Positions 44,013 to 56,148 of a DNA stretch of 64,000 nt are shown piece by piece. A program made the translations under genes and the position numbers. The stretch comes from Larimichthys crocea. Taxonomy: Eukaryota > Chordata > Actinopteri > Sciaenidae. The stretch covers positions 10,734,038-10,798,037 of the forward strand of contig NC_040028.1 of NCBI RefSeq assembly GCF_000972845.2. The letters are read 5' to 3'. The notes under the pieces were generated by a model, which was not told the DNA's origin, made no database searches, and saw nothing but the letters and a program-made list of their open reading frames with translations. Within the stretch, counting starts at the first letter, position 1; the number at the start of each line of letters is the position of its first letter.

Positions 44013-47000
44013 ACATGTAAAAGCTTTTCCTCCCCAAACCTGCTGTGAGATAAATATTTTCTAATCTTCTGGTGATAGGTGTAAAGTGACAGGAAGAAGA
44101 AGAAAAAAGATGAAGGGTTTCAAAGTGTGTGTGTGTATATCTAGGTGTGGGTGTATGTGTGTCAACAAAAATATTTCAGAGGCCCCACACTGAGTGGTGG
44201 CAACAGAGCATCAACAGAACGAGGACACACTCCTCTCCGGGGTGGGGGTTGGAAGGGGTCGGACAGAGAGACAGAGGGGAAAAACTGAAGAAGAAGAAAG
44301 AGAGCAAGATCAGCAGGAATGCTGGTTTGAGACTTAACACACACGCACAATTTCACATAATAAGAAAGTCTGTGCACATCGGGACAATACGCCTGTGAGC
44401 CTCATCCTCTTTTTTAGAAGTGTGTTTGCAGGGAACAACAAAGTTAAAAATGAATCCCCAAAGACAGTGAGTCTGAGCAGACAAAAAAAATGAATCAAAA
44501 GAAACAATATTTTTTATCTCCTGGCAGCTTGAGGTCAGCTTCCTTCCTTTTTAATGCATGGCAGGGTATCATCCTCAACAAAACCAAACCCCAGGGCACC
44601 TCTAGTTCATGTGCTAAGAAGACATGACAATACAACAGAAGTAATGGTAAGTTAAAGCCCTGGAAGCTAAGGTGTGGTACACTCAGAGGAATAACATTTT
44701 ATTGTTGTTATTGTTAGAAGAAAGTGTCCATCACACGATTTGTATCAGTGTTACAAAATTGACATTGCTTGGGTTTCTCGAACTTGTTGTTTTATGAACG
44801 TTAAAAACTGACAAAGCTACAATATCAGTAAAAAATAAAAATAAAAAATTCCATCTAAGCACACAGATTGGTTTTAGTTTCATTTCTCCAGGGTTTAAGA
44901 TATTTGTCTCAGAGATTTCTGCCTCAAGTCCAACACAACGACTGCGAATTGAATTGTCAACAGCAGTGGGCCTTTCTAGAAACATTGGTGTCATTACTCT
45001 GGATAATAAACAGACCTTGCTCACTGGAACTTCTTTATACCGAAGAAATAATACCCAGAAAGATTCTTGACAGCATGTTCTGTGGATTTTCCAGAGTAAT
45101 GGAAACTTGTTTGTGAAAAGTATTGTTGTTGTTCAATATTTTAAACAGTTTCCCAGTGCTATGAACAAGAATTCACCACAGTTGTGTTGGGGTAGAAGCT
45201 GATATCTTGGATAATTTAAAACTTTCATGATTATAAAAAATCTGTTTTGCCACAAGAAGTAAGCGTGGAAAAAAATCTCTGCAATTCTATAAGTATATAT
45301 ACATAGGCCCTTTATATGCTATATACTATGGGGGTTTAAATGGACAGTTGTCTATCCTAATTCTGGTATGAAGAGATGATATTGATTTTTAAATGTACCG
45401 AAGTGTACTTAGCTCATCAGATCCTATTAGATCAAGCCTGTAATGTCATAAATCTTGTATCAGATGACTTGTGTGAGAATACAACATGGTACAACCTCTG
45501 TGGATGGTAGGTCAGTGGGTTAGAGCTCAGCAGGCTAAAAGCAGAAAGTAGATTAATCTGGTTAGTCCGAGGTGAAATGTTTCAGAGGTAAACTGCTATC
45601 ACCACTAAAGCTATTAATGAGATATCAGGCCTTTTCCCAAGGTGAGGTTAACAAGATACTTCGGACAGGAGCACTTGATAGTAGAAAGACCAACTTTTAT
45701 TTTGTGAATTGGAATATTTTTCAGTAGCCATATAGGGGAAACAAATGGCCACATAAATATATTTTATTTGCCAAACAAGTGCTCTGACACTGGCATTGTC
45801 TCTTTGACAAGTGTTTTTTCTGGTCCACCACTTTTGTACATGGAAGTCTTTGGATTTTTCTTCTAGCACCAGCATGAGGTTCAATTTAGGAACTGTTGAA
45901 TGTGATCCATGAAAATTTGGTTCAGACTATTATGTTGTGTCATCTAGTGCAGGTAAATATTTCAGTTTGGCCAATACTTTGCTTTAGAGGTTTGACCGAT
46001 GGTGAATTTTTAAATGCTAATATAATAACGATAGTTTGAAACATGAAAAAGTTGATATTCCATTAATTGCCCCCTGGATAACTGCTGAACGTAACATCTA
46101 AATCCAAGTAATAAATACCTAAATAAATAAATATGTAACTGTAACTTCAAACTGACTGTGATAACTAATATTATGATTGGATACAAAGTGGGGATGTAGG
46201 CTACAGAAGCTGGGGTGCCAGTCAGAATGCTGACAGCCCGAATAGCACATGTCTTTCAGTACATGGTCCCTTAACAATCACAATCGGGTATAAATCGGCA
46301 CTAGAATGCAACAAGAAGCACAAAAAACTGCAGTCTATCACAGCGGACTTGAAATTCTTGAACAGAAATTGGTCAATATAAAATCTACAGTTCAGCTAAG
46401 AATAGGTCCTTTGATCTCGCTGGGATCCCAAGAAGCAAACAACTCAATCACAATTGCTGGCCAAGAAAAATACAAGACAATCTTAGTGATTCTTGGACTA
46501 CAACCGAGTTTTACCTCCTGTAGTCCAACCAGTTCACTGTTGTTCATAGTCAGTTTGTGAGTAGGTGGATAAGTGAGTAGGCGTGTCCTTTTTGGTTTCA
46601 GACACTGGCATACAAGAGTGTGTGTGCAATTTCCTTTCTGCAGTCATTGGCCACTATCGGAGCCAATTTTTTATCGTATAACAATAATTTTTAAAACAAA
46701 ACCTATTTTGGTTTATGGCTGTACTTTCGTCTTCAACACTGAACACTGATGAATGTAACATGACTAAAACCAGAGCAGTTGTGCATCACCATAGAGAGTC
46801 AGCATTTCTGGGTAGCTGACCTGTTTTCATGTAACAGTCTGCATTGTCTGACTCACCATCTGTACATTTCTCCCAATATATATCAGGCTTTCTTGCTGCC
46901 TGTTTGGCTTTTATCTGACCTGACCGTGCATGTGCCTATAGTAAGAATCTAAACAAAGAGACAGTGACAGTCAGGTCGTGCTGACTTATATGTCGGCACC

Positions 47001-47118
47001 TTCGTTCTTCTGTTTCGTCTCAAGTTCTGAGAAACAGAGAGGAAGAGTATGCTGATGTTATGATTACTAACAGGATGACTGTGTTTCCATGTAGCCCATC
47101 TGTCACTGGGGAGACTAC

Positions 47119-47121
<3 letters not shown>

Positions 47122-47196
<75 letters not shown>
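47122..47196. repeat. (TG)n microsatellite, longest in the window
   Basis: About 37 uninterrupted TG units, likely highly variable between individuals. Confidence 0.97.
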
Positions 47197-47197
<1 letters not shown>

Positions 47198-49065
47198 GTG
47201 AGGGGAGGGTGTTTTCGGGAAAGCAGAGAGAGTTTAAGAGTTCGGATCTGCTAAGACAGATCTGACATCAAAGAAATACAGCAAAATAATCCGATATCTG
47301 TAGCTGGCATCTGTTCTCATGCAATCTGCTGCTGTATATACTGTACAAAGACCCTGAGAGATTATTTCACAATTCAATTACTGTTATTCCACAAATGACG
47401 GAGATGTAACATAAAAACATCTCAGTTTTTCTATTATGTCCAGGAGGACAGTGTTCTTTATTTCAATTATGAGCTTGGTAGTGATGTAACATACATCATG
47501 TAGAGTTTTAAGAAAAAGAACAGTACATGTGCACAGCTGACCTTTATATAAAGGAGCATGTTCCTCACCGTGATAATAGTTATGACAGTGATGCAGTAAT
47601 GTACAGCATTTCTGCCATTTAGCACTATTTCCTGCAATGGTTTACCAACATGTGTGCTGGTTAAAATGCTTACACACAACTTTAAAAACTACGAAGCAAT
47701 GTTGCTTTGATTTATAGCATTACAAACTGCATATTTAGGGAGTGTATGTTTTTGCAAAACTAGTAAATTCAAGTGCTTTGGCTTTAGGAGCACTATTTTC
47801 TGACCCTTTGTAGACTAAATGATGAGATAATTCACTGACAAATTTAATGATAATGAAGATAATCACAGGCCTCTTTCTTAGTAAACCCCGACTTTGCAGT
47901 TACAGTGAAGATACAGCTCCCTGGTCAGTTGGCATAGTAACAAGAAAAGCATAGATAGCCTTGTTTTTCATTGGAAATGAATCAATCGAATGAATCAGTT
48001 GACTGCTTCGCTGAAACTTCTGTTCCTTCGCTATAAAAGCTGCTTGTAGAGCAAATACAGTGAAAGTGAACAGTCAGTGTTCATTTTTACAGACATTTCA
48101 TGCTGATGTTTTCAGTCTCAAAACATTCATCACAACCACACCCTCTTCCTACCGCCATTCTGTTTCACAAGTAGACATCGCCTCTCTTGATTGCTTTTCT
48201 ACTCTCTGTTTCCAACTCAATTTAAGTTTAATCATGTCTTGATCACATTTTTGACCCAGTGGTGCTCGGTTAAAAAATAAATAAGCTTTCATAAGCATTG
48301 GCAAAACGTGCACTGGAGTATGGATATTGACATTCCTATGCTAAACATATACTTGGAAATAAAATACAGTACCTTTGATAAATGAAGCATTGACATCAGT
48401 AGACAAGTAAATGGAAAAAAAATAGCAGTTCTCCACACCTAGATTCATGTATTCAAGGCCATTCTAGTGCCTCTCTCAGCTTTAAGCAGTGTGAATGCTC
48501 TCCAATGATTACACCCTTTAGTTCATCATTTCCTTTTCTGCATCCAGATAAGCTTTTTAAATTCTTGCTTGCATTTTATTTGTCTTGTTTTGCATCTATA
48601 AAATCAAACCAAAAGGACACTCACAGTGAAAAAGCATCATCCTGGGTCATTTAGTTGCCTGGACCATTAGGTTTAAATGCGAGAGGGTGATTTGTATGGG
48701 AGCTGTTAGTTTTCCCCTCACACTCTCCCTCGCTCCCTTTGAGCAACAAGTCTATTGAGACGTCTGCGTGACCTATAGACCTCTCACACAACCGCCCTCC
48801 CACTGCACACATTAAAAAATGAAACTAAGAGAGAAAAGTATCCCTGGAGACGAGACAATATCCTCGTCTTTTAGTCGATCATTCACTCTCTTTTTTGATG
48901 CCCCTATTCATCCACCAACCCATCCTATTTAGCACGTAGCAAGTACTCATAGAGTGTATCAGCAAACTATGAAGGTGAACCAAACCTGCTTTGCCGTGCA
49001 GTGATCTCAGGTGTATCTTCAGATGTTGCATGTGTACCATGGGCAGCCTCGGAGCACTTAAGGAG

Positions 49066-49068
<3 letters not shown>

Positions 49069-49108
<40 letters not shown>
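49069..49108. repeat. (TG)n microsatellite
   Basis: Uninterrupted GT tract of about 20 units. Confidence 0.95.
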
Positions 49109-49110
<2 letters not shown>

Positions 49111-52100
49111 GTATGTTGGTGGCCTCAGCATTGATCCTCCTCTAAGCCTTGGCCGTTGCTTGTGGCCTGAAGGTGAGGTGACAAGGGAGTAAAGAGGCTT
49201 TCATCAGATTACAGCTCATTCTCTGTCTTTCACCGTCTCTCTCTCTCCAGCATCATTTATCTCACTGCTGCTTTCAACCACTTTGCTCTTTCTTCCCCTT
49301 TCTCTCTTGCTGAACACTAGTCCTACTTTAAGCCACAGTGGTGACTTTATCTTCAATCCCATGTGGATCTATTTGTCTCCTTCCAAATGTTCCCGAAATG
49401 TTTCAGAAGTTACAAGCATTTACTGTATGTCTACACTCCAACAGGTAAATGAGATCAATCTATTTGACACACAGATGAATACATAAAGTCTCTAACATTA
49501 GAAAAAGAGCAAAAACATTTTGCCTCCATTTCCTACTTATTTATTTTTACAAAGCTTGATTAAGATGTTTCTGCTCTTAGTGGGAAAAAAAGGAAGCCAA
49601 AATGTTCTGCTTACTTCAGGACCTGCAGCTGCTGACCAACAATGTGCGAAAAATAGTGCAAACACCAGTTGCACAAAGATGGATTTGGATCTTTTACAAA
49701 AGTAAAAATAGCAATTCCCACAATATGCAAATAGTCTGCTCTGAATACATAAATGCAATCCCAGTTAAAAACAGAAGCATTATTAGCAAAATGTACTCCA
49801 ACTGTCAAAAGTAAAAGAATTACTCAGCACTGGGGATAGCCACTGTCAGTGTTATATTCCTCCACGCTTCTGAGCTATTATAAATTATGCATTATGGTGT
49901 AAACAGGATTTTAATGCCGTATCTGGTCGAGGTGGAGCACATTTTACTCTCACACTGTTAGTTTTATGTTCTTTATAAAGCAGCTTCATTATATTTTATA
50001 TGCTCATTATAGGCTTTTACAATCACAGTCTGCAATAGTAGCTACAGCTCTCTTAGATCAAAAAGGACAATATTCGCCTTTAAATCACAATATGCAGCGC
50101 ATAAGTGCATAACTCAAAAAGCTGTACTTAAGTGCAGGACCTGAGAAAACACACACACACACTTTAATGTTTCTCTGTGTAAATCTTTGCCTCTTTATAT
50201 TTCACCGTTTCTATTAGCTGCGCTGTTCGCAGCTCTGTCTCTCTGTAGACCTGTCCTGAATTACTGCATTCAATTGTTGCTCTGTTGGCTCAATTTGCTC
50301 TATTTATTTGTTGATATTTGCCAGCATTGGCACACACATCTGCATATACACAGTATTAGTGTAGTATTACAAATGGGTCATCTTCAATTACATTACCGGT
50401 TCTTTGACCAGATTGAAGTTAAATATTAGCCGCAGTTCTCATGAGGATGAAGCAGGATTTCATATTCCAAAAAGTCCTATTCCGGAGTCTTAGTAGTCAG
50501 CATATAAAGTTCATACACATAACACAAAGCTCTGCATCAGCACACACATTTTCAGATATTGTTCTACTATGTAAACACTGGCAGATGCAGCAGATGTGTC
50601 TGCTTAGAAGATAGAACGGAGAGACTTTTTTTTCAGCACCAAGCCAACATTACAGCCAAGCAAATACACACATACACACTTTGCCGGAAGATGCTGTGAG
50701 TCAGATCCGGTCATAACTGGTGTCTCTCATCCCGACACTGTCCTCATTACATTGACGGTGTCCTGACAGCCATACATTTAGCGCATAGAGTGCTCAAATC
50801 ATTAAATGGACGTCCAGCGAGCTGGTGAGCTGCACAGAAAGCAGCAATAGATCTGACCAGTGCTCGAACACAGTGTGTGCGCGGTGTGTGCATGTGAATA
50901 TGCCCGTGGGAAGGACAGCACTGGTGTGTATTAATGGGATTAGGATCGACTTTACCCTTTCTCTCCCCTCTTCTTTTACAGTCCCCCTTCCTCTTCGGCC
51001 CCTTTTTTTCTCACCCCATCTTTCTCCTTCCTGACTATTTTTCTAAGAGTCTATTTCCCTTATTCCGTTTCTCTTTTTTTGTGTGTGGTTTGTATTCATC
51101 CCCACATTTCATAAGTCTGCCCACTCTACAGTAGATTTTCCCTCCTACCTTCCCTTTTCCCCTTCACCCTTATATTTATTACTCTAATAACTTCCCACTT
51201 TCACTCACAGTCCTTCCTCCCTTGTTCTTTGTCGCCCTCTCTAATCTACCATCGATCTTTCTCTTTTAATACATCAAAAACACTGAGGCCTGTTGCAGAC
51301 TAGCTGTGTCAGACAGAGAAGCCCCCGTAGATGTTTTGTGCTCGGTCTTGAGCCTGACTCCTTTTAGACGTGGTTCACTGCACTTACATAACACCTCGTC
51401 AAAACCACTGTGCAGCAAGTGCGTAGGAACACAGGAAATCCATGAATGAAAGTCTCACCGGTACCCATTCTCACCTCAACACTGAGTGCGATCTATTCAT
51501 GCGGTGTACAATCTTAAACACTCAATAGTGAGGTCAATGTTTTTAAATATTTTTAGCTTCAATCTAAAATCTCTGCTTGTTTGCCTTAATTAGGTTATTT
51601 CATTTGGATTAGTGGAATGATATTTCGGAGAGGTTCAGATTCATGGCTGTTCAAATCTTTAGTTGCCGCCAATGCTCACACTTTTGGAGAACGGTAAAAT
51701 GCCACAAGGAGGCAGAATGTTTGACTTCTGGCCAGACTTTTCATCAAATCTGAGGCTGTCACTTTGGCTGAAGTCCTAAGTCTTCTTGGCTCTTGGTTAT
51801 GCTTACGTAACTATCAGCAAAGCAGCATATGGGTGCCTCATTCACACAGTTTTTAACAGACTTTTTAAAAGGGGGGGTTAAATCTCAGTGCATAGTATGT
51901 TATCAGACTTCCATTCCCTCTCTGTCTTCAGGTCTGATCACTATCTCCTCATTATCTAATCTAAAACACGGCTCTAACTGATCATTACAATACTGTAAAG
52001 CTTTAAATGTGATATGAGGAACTGTCATTATTCCAAACTGGAGCAATCGGAGCATGAGAACAATACCCGTCAACCAGAGTAACTAGTGATCATACAATTG

Positions 52101-53307
52101 GGCATATTTGAGAAATGATATTCTAACTAGAAGATTGATGACTGCACCATCAGTAAAAAAGAAAAGTGAATGTTTAACATTATTATTTTCCTCAATACCT
52201 CACAGTGCCCTGTTGGGTAACCCTCAACTACACAGTTGTCAGCAGTAGAAAGCCCAGTTATTTGCTGAGCAGTTCAAATGTCAGTTCATTGAGCTATTCA
52301 TTTCCCAAAACCAAGACCACAGATTCGAAGTTCAGCCCACAAAATGGATCGCAAACTGAAGGAGAGTCTTATTATGAGATTTAATATTGCTGCAAAGCGA
52401 GAGACTCTGTTGGTTGACACCAGAACACTTTGCAATGCATCACCCAAAGGCCAAAACAAAAGCTCAGTCAGTAACCTGCCGCACAGTCTTAGCACATCTT
52501 CCCATGGCGTCTTTTTCTCTGCATCTTCTCCGCAACACTGCACATCCCTTAAACGCATCATTATATCACAAAAGAGCTCCAGCTCTAGGAATGTATTTTT
52601 CTTTTCTTTTTTTAAATAACAGGCTGTTCCTGATCATTCTTCATTCTTTTAGAAGGCCAAAGGGTTCATCATCATCTCTAACTGGGTAGGAAATTTGGAG
52701 CGCACAACAGCCGAATAACAGTATAATCACATACACTCAATTTTATGCTCTTTGCGTCTCCCGTTCGTGTATTTCTCTGTTATATTTCTCACCCCTTGTC
52801 TGTAATTAAAATAGAAACGTACAGCATGTAATTATTTCTTTTGTGTGTCTCCTCCTTGCAGCACATGGCCAGCTCTACACACATGCCCTCACATATAGTG
52901 CCAAACACATTATCAGCACCAGAAAAACATGGGGAATAAAGCAGATAACACTCTTTTTCTTTTTAAATTAAAGGGTTTAGTTGTGACCTCTTTTATGAAT
53001 AATATCTTAAACTGCAGACTGTGGAAGAGGAAGAAGTTAATGCCATTTTCAGAATAAAACTAGCATGTGGTACATAGACAACATTTGCATGTTTAACAAA
53101 GGAAATAAAAGTAGAATGGCTGCACAGTTAGCTCAGCAGGCTCACTGTCTATAATTACTTCTCCTTTGCACAGGCAAACTACTAATTAAGAAGATGTTTC
53201 ATGTGCCATTACAGTGCCCCGAAGAAGAGAGGAGGTGGGGAGGAAATATTTTCCCAGTTTCTCTCTCAGTGTTTTGTTATTCGGATAAAGTCATATTAGC
53301 TTTTTAA

Positions 53308-53334
53308 TAGATAGATAGATAGATAGATAGATAG
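53308..53334. repeat. (GATA)n microsatellite
   Basis: Six to seven ATAG/GATA units. Confidence 0.95.
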
Positions 53335-53840
53335 TGATGCACGTGACTGCAAATCAATTTGCCTCCCTGTGTTTACACGCTGTCCAACCCAATTATGCAC
53401 ACAGGGTGTCAAATTCAGAGTTTAGTCCTTTAAATGTTTAATTCCAGCACATCATGAAGGATTCATCTGGCTGTCACTGATACCGATGAGAGGTCTGGAA
53501 GTGCCCGTGCCTTGTGCTCGAGCCACCAAATGTTCCGTTAAGCAAACGGTTTGAAAACAATAGAGGGAAAACAATAGCAGAGCTGAGGGTAGCTCTCCTC
53601 CATGTGTCTCATTTTCAAAGGCAATTACAGTGATGGCCATACGGCTGTGTCCAGCATAATTAGCTTTAGGGAAACCATTTTAACAGAGGGGGAATTTGGG
53701 CTGTTGGGTGGAGATAACAGGACAAAAAAAAAACGTTCCACTTTCTTTGTGGATAGGAGGGTAATAATTCAACAACAATCTATGCGCCATGAGAGCAGAA
53801 CATAAGTGGCATTTCAGCTGAACAAAGAACATTCACTCAC

Positions 53841-54380
53841 CTCAGAAACGCAACATATTAGTGTGTTTTTCTTTTCCTTCTGTCATCCCCGGGTCCAAAA
53901 ATATGAAAGAAAAAAACATATAAAAAGAGAAAAAAAAAGAGAATCTCCACTTGTCTTCTTCCTCAGCTTGAAAAACCCAACATCATGAATCTCGGTGAGA
54001 CGTCCAAAAAAAAAACAGTTACACCAGCGAGCAACTCCACATGAAAAAAAAAAAAATTAATAAAAAAAAGCTGGAGATGAAACAATGCTCAACTCCTCTT
54101 CCTCTCCTCAATTTCTCACTCAGCTGCCTGCCTCTCGGTGTCCAGACAGACAGTTCCTCATGTAATATTGATCACCGATAATGGTGCGGTGCGACGGGAA
54201 ATGGGAACGCTTCTCTTGCTTTTTTTTATTATTATTATTATTCCATGTTTACATCATACTATCTCATTATATCCCGAGCTGTATATGCGCTTCCTTTGTG
54301 CTCCCTCTGTGCGTCTCGCTCACTTCACTGTGGATAACGGGTTAAACCATTCCCACAGCGCGAGAGGGGGGTGCAGAGGG
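53841..54380 (-). promoter_or_regulatory. candidate tmem198 promoter and non-coding first exon
   Basis: On the minus strand CTGAG at 53845-53841 is followed by an excellent donor, GTGAGTGAAT (53840-53831). The region upstream (54150-54380) is locally richer in CpG (GGTGCGGTGCGACGGG, CACAGCGCGAGAGG). Joined to the acceptor at 35198, this would give an 18.6-kb 5' UTR intron. Only transcript data can confirm it. Confidence 0.25.
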
Positions 54381-56148
54381 AGCTATTCATTGTGGATGTA
54401 TGGGAACGAATGGGGGGGGGGGGGGCTTTTGGTGACTCGTGGCCAAATGTTGTTGTCGGGGGATAAAGAGACGGGGAGATGGGAGGGAGAAAGTGAGTGA
54501 GAGAGAGGAAGGGGGGGAAAAGGGAAAGGAGGGGTCAGACAATAAGGATGCAAAGGAGGAGGGTTTATGGAAGGATTTATTAATTTTGACAATTGGTACA
54601 CAAATCCCTACATTTAAAAAAATATTTTTCTTGATTGTTGTTTTGTAGATTATGACATACTGAAAAATGTATAATCACACACCCCCACTGAACCATTTGA
54701 CTTCTCACGTGCAAGAAGGCTTTGTGGTGAGCACACTCTCATACTAGATTATGCAACGGAAATATAATTACATGCAGTGTAATGGTAAGGAGGAAAACAA
54801 AACATAAGTACAGGCCTCGTCTTGTCTGGTCTTGTCTTGTATTTGATTTATTTTTTTGTTCTGTTGCCTGTTAAGCTTCCCTCAGCACCAACAGGCTGTT
54901 GTAGAGTTCAGGACCTTGGAGAGCTCTCAGCCAGCCAGCAGCCACCTGTGTCAATAAAGAGCTGTAAATGTATCCTAAAATAAATCAAACACCAATTTAT
55001 TTTAAGAATGCACGTGTTGTTATAGACCAGGTGCAGGGGATTGTGGTAAATGTAGCCAACTTGTGATTCACTATGGATTCACTAATAACAAATCAGAACA
55101 GCCTGATCTGTGCCGTGCGTGATGTTGGCAGACCGTACCTCCTCTGTACATCTGCAGATCCTCAAACCTCCTCTAGACGTTTGCAAAATTTAACAAAAAA
55201 ACAAACAAACTTAGAACTCTGTAGATGTTTCTATGTGGATATGAGATGGGATAATGGCGCCATCTCCTGGAGAGCAAATTAACTCCATGTGTGGATGTGT
55301 GGAAACTAAATACATAATATGAATCAGATAAAAAAATAAAAAGTTTTACTCTGTAGTAGTAAATAAAATGTAGGGTATCCCGAGAGAAACACTGTCAGGA
55401 TATGAGTTAGTATTATATTTTACAATTGATTTAATGGTTTATTCTCATTCACACACTGTTGATCTGGGGAAAATATTGTGACGTTTTATTTTTAAAACAT
55501 CAGTGTCTTGTAAAAGTTGTTTATTCCCGGAATTACTGCTGAGCTGTAGCTCTGTCATATTATTTCATAGTTGAGCAGGTCTTACTTCACGTGTTACGTA
55601 ATATATCATATATAGACTGAGGCCTATGGGTCTTTAAAGCGTTGATACAAGCAGGCCTGGTTATTTCTGACCATTTTATGAGTTGTGAATGTTTTTTGCC
55701 ATGCGTTTGACACAAGATTGAGATTACAAACATCAACAAAGATCATTTTAAAGGTCACACGTGCAGAATTCTTCAAAAGCAGCATGCATATTCTGCATGT
55801 TTGCAGCGTTGCCAGTTGATTCATTGCCTCCTATAGTGCTCAGCTTCCCAGTGTGGACGCGCAGCGGCATCTGCGCCTTTAAGAGCATCTCTGACAGCAT
55901 CCTCCTCTGTCACGGACGCGCACACAGCAGCTCAATATTTGAGAATACAGCTTAGCTTTCTGCACACACACATACACACATCTTCCTAGATAGATACATC
56001 ACACCATCACATCATTACATTCATCACCATTATTTCTCCACTGAGACATTGATGAATTTGTCTCAAAGGTCGCCGTAGCGGTCCATCCGATCGTTATTGC
56101 TTCTGTTTCCTTTCCTACCCGCATCCAAAGACTGATCGACGCTTCAAG
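54381..56148 (+). promoter_or_regulatory. bin1 upstream region and 5' UTR
   Basis: It includes a 14-G run (54412-54425). Before the bin1 ATG there is a GC-richer zone (55850-55925, with GGACGCGCAGCGGCATCTGC and CACGGACGCGCACACAGC) and GTCGCCGTAGCGG-like sequence just upstream. No TATA box at a convincing position; a dispersed-start promoter at 55850-56000 is plausible. Confidence 0.35.

Larger units (their letters stand above)
35198..53840. other. long non-coding stretch upstream of tmem198
   Basis: About 18.6 kb without a recognisable coding exon on either strand; it may be mostly tmem198 intron in the 5' UTR. It holds microsatellites (38240-38280, 43981-44008, 47122-47196, 49069-49108, 53308-53334), a nested repeat (42436-43170) and an X-box-like palindrome, GTTGCTAAAGCAAC (41667-41680). 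The longest frames (such as 40647-40970) have unremarkable translations. Confidence 0.5.

Noticed and set aside
47060..47254. Open frame of alternating Cys-Val residues
   Set aside because: Simply the (TG)n microsatellite translated.
50626..50648. TTTTCAGCACCAAGCC as an RE1 half site
   Set aside because: Only the left half matches; the right half is missing and no neuroendocrine gene is adjacent.
53121..53160. tRNA-like A-box (TTAGCTCAGCAGG)
   Set aside because: No B-box at tRNA spacing and no cloverleaf can be drawn.
54412..54425. 14-G run as a G-quadruplex or regulatory element
   Set aside because: A single homopolymer run; it may be sequencing slippage, and without separate G-tracts it is weak evidence.
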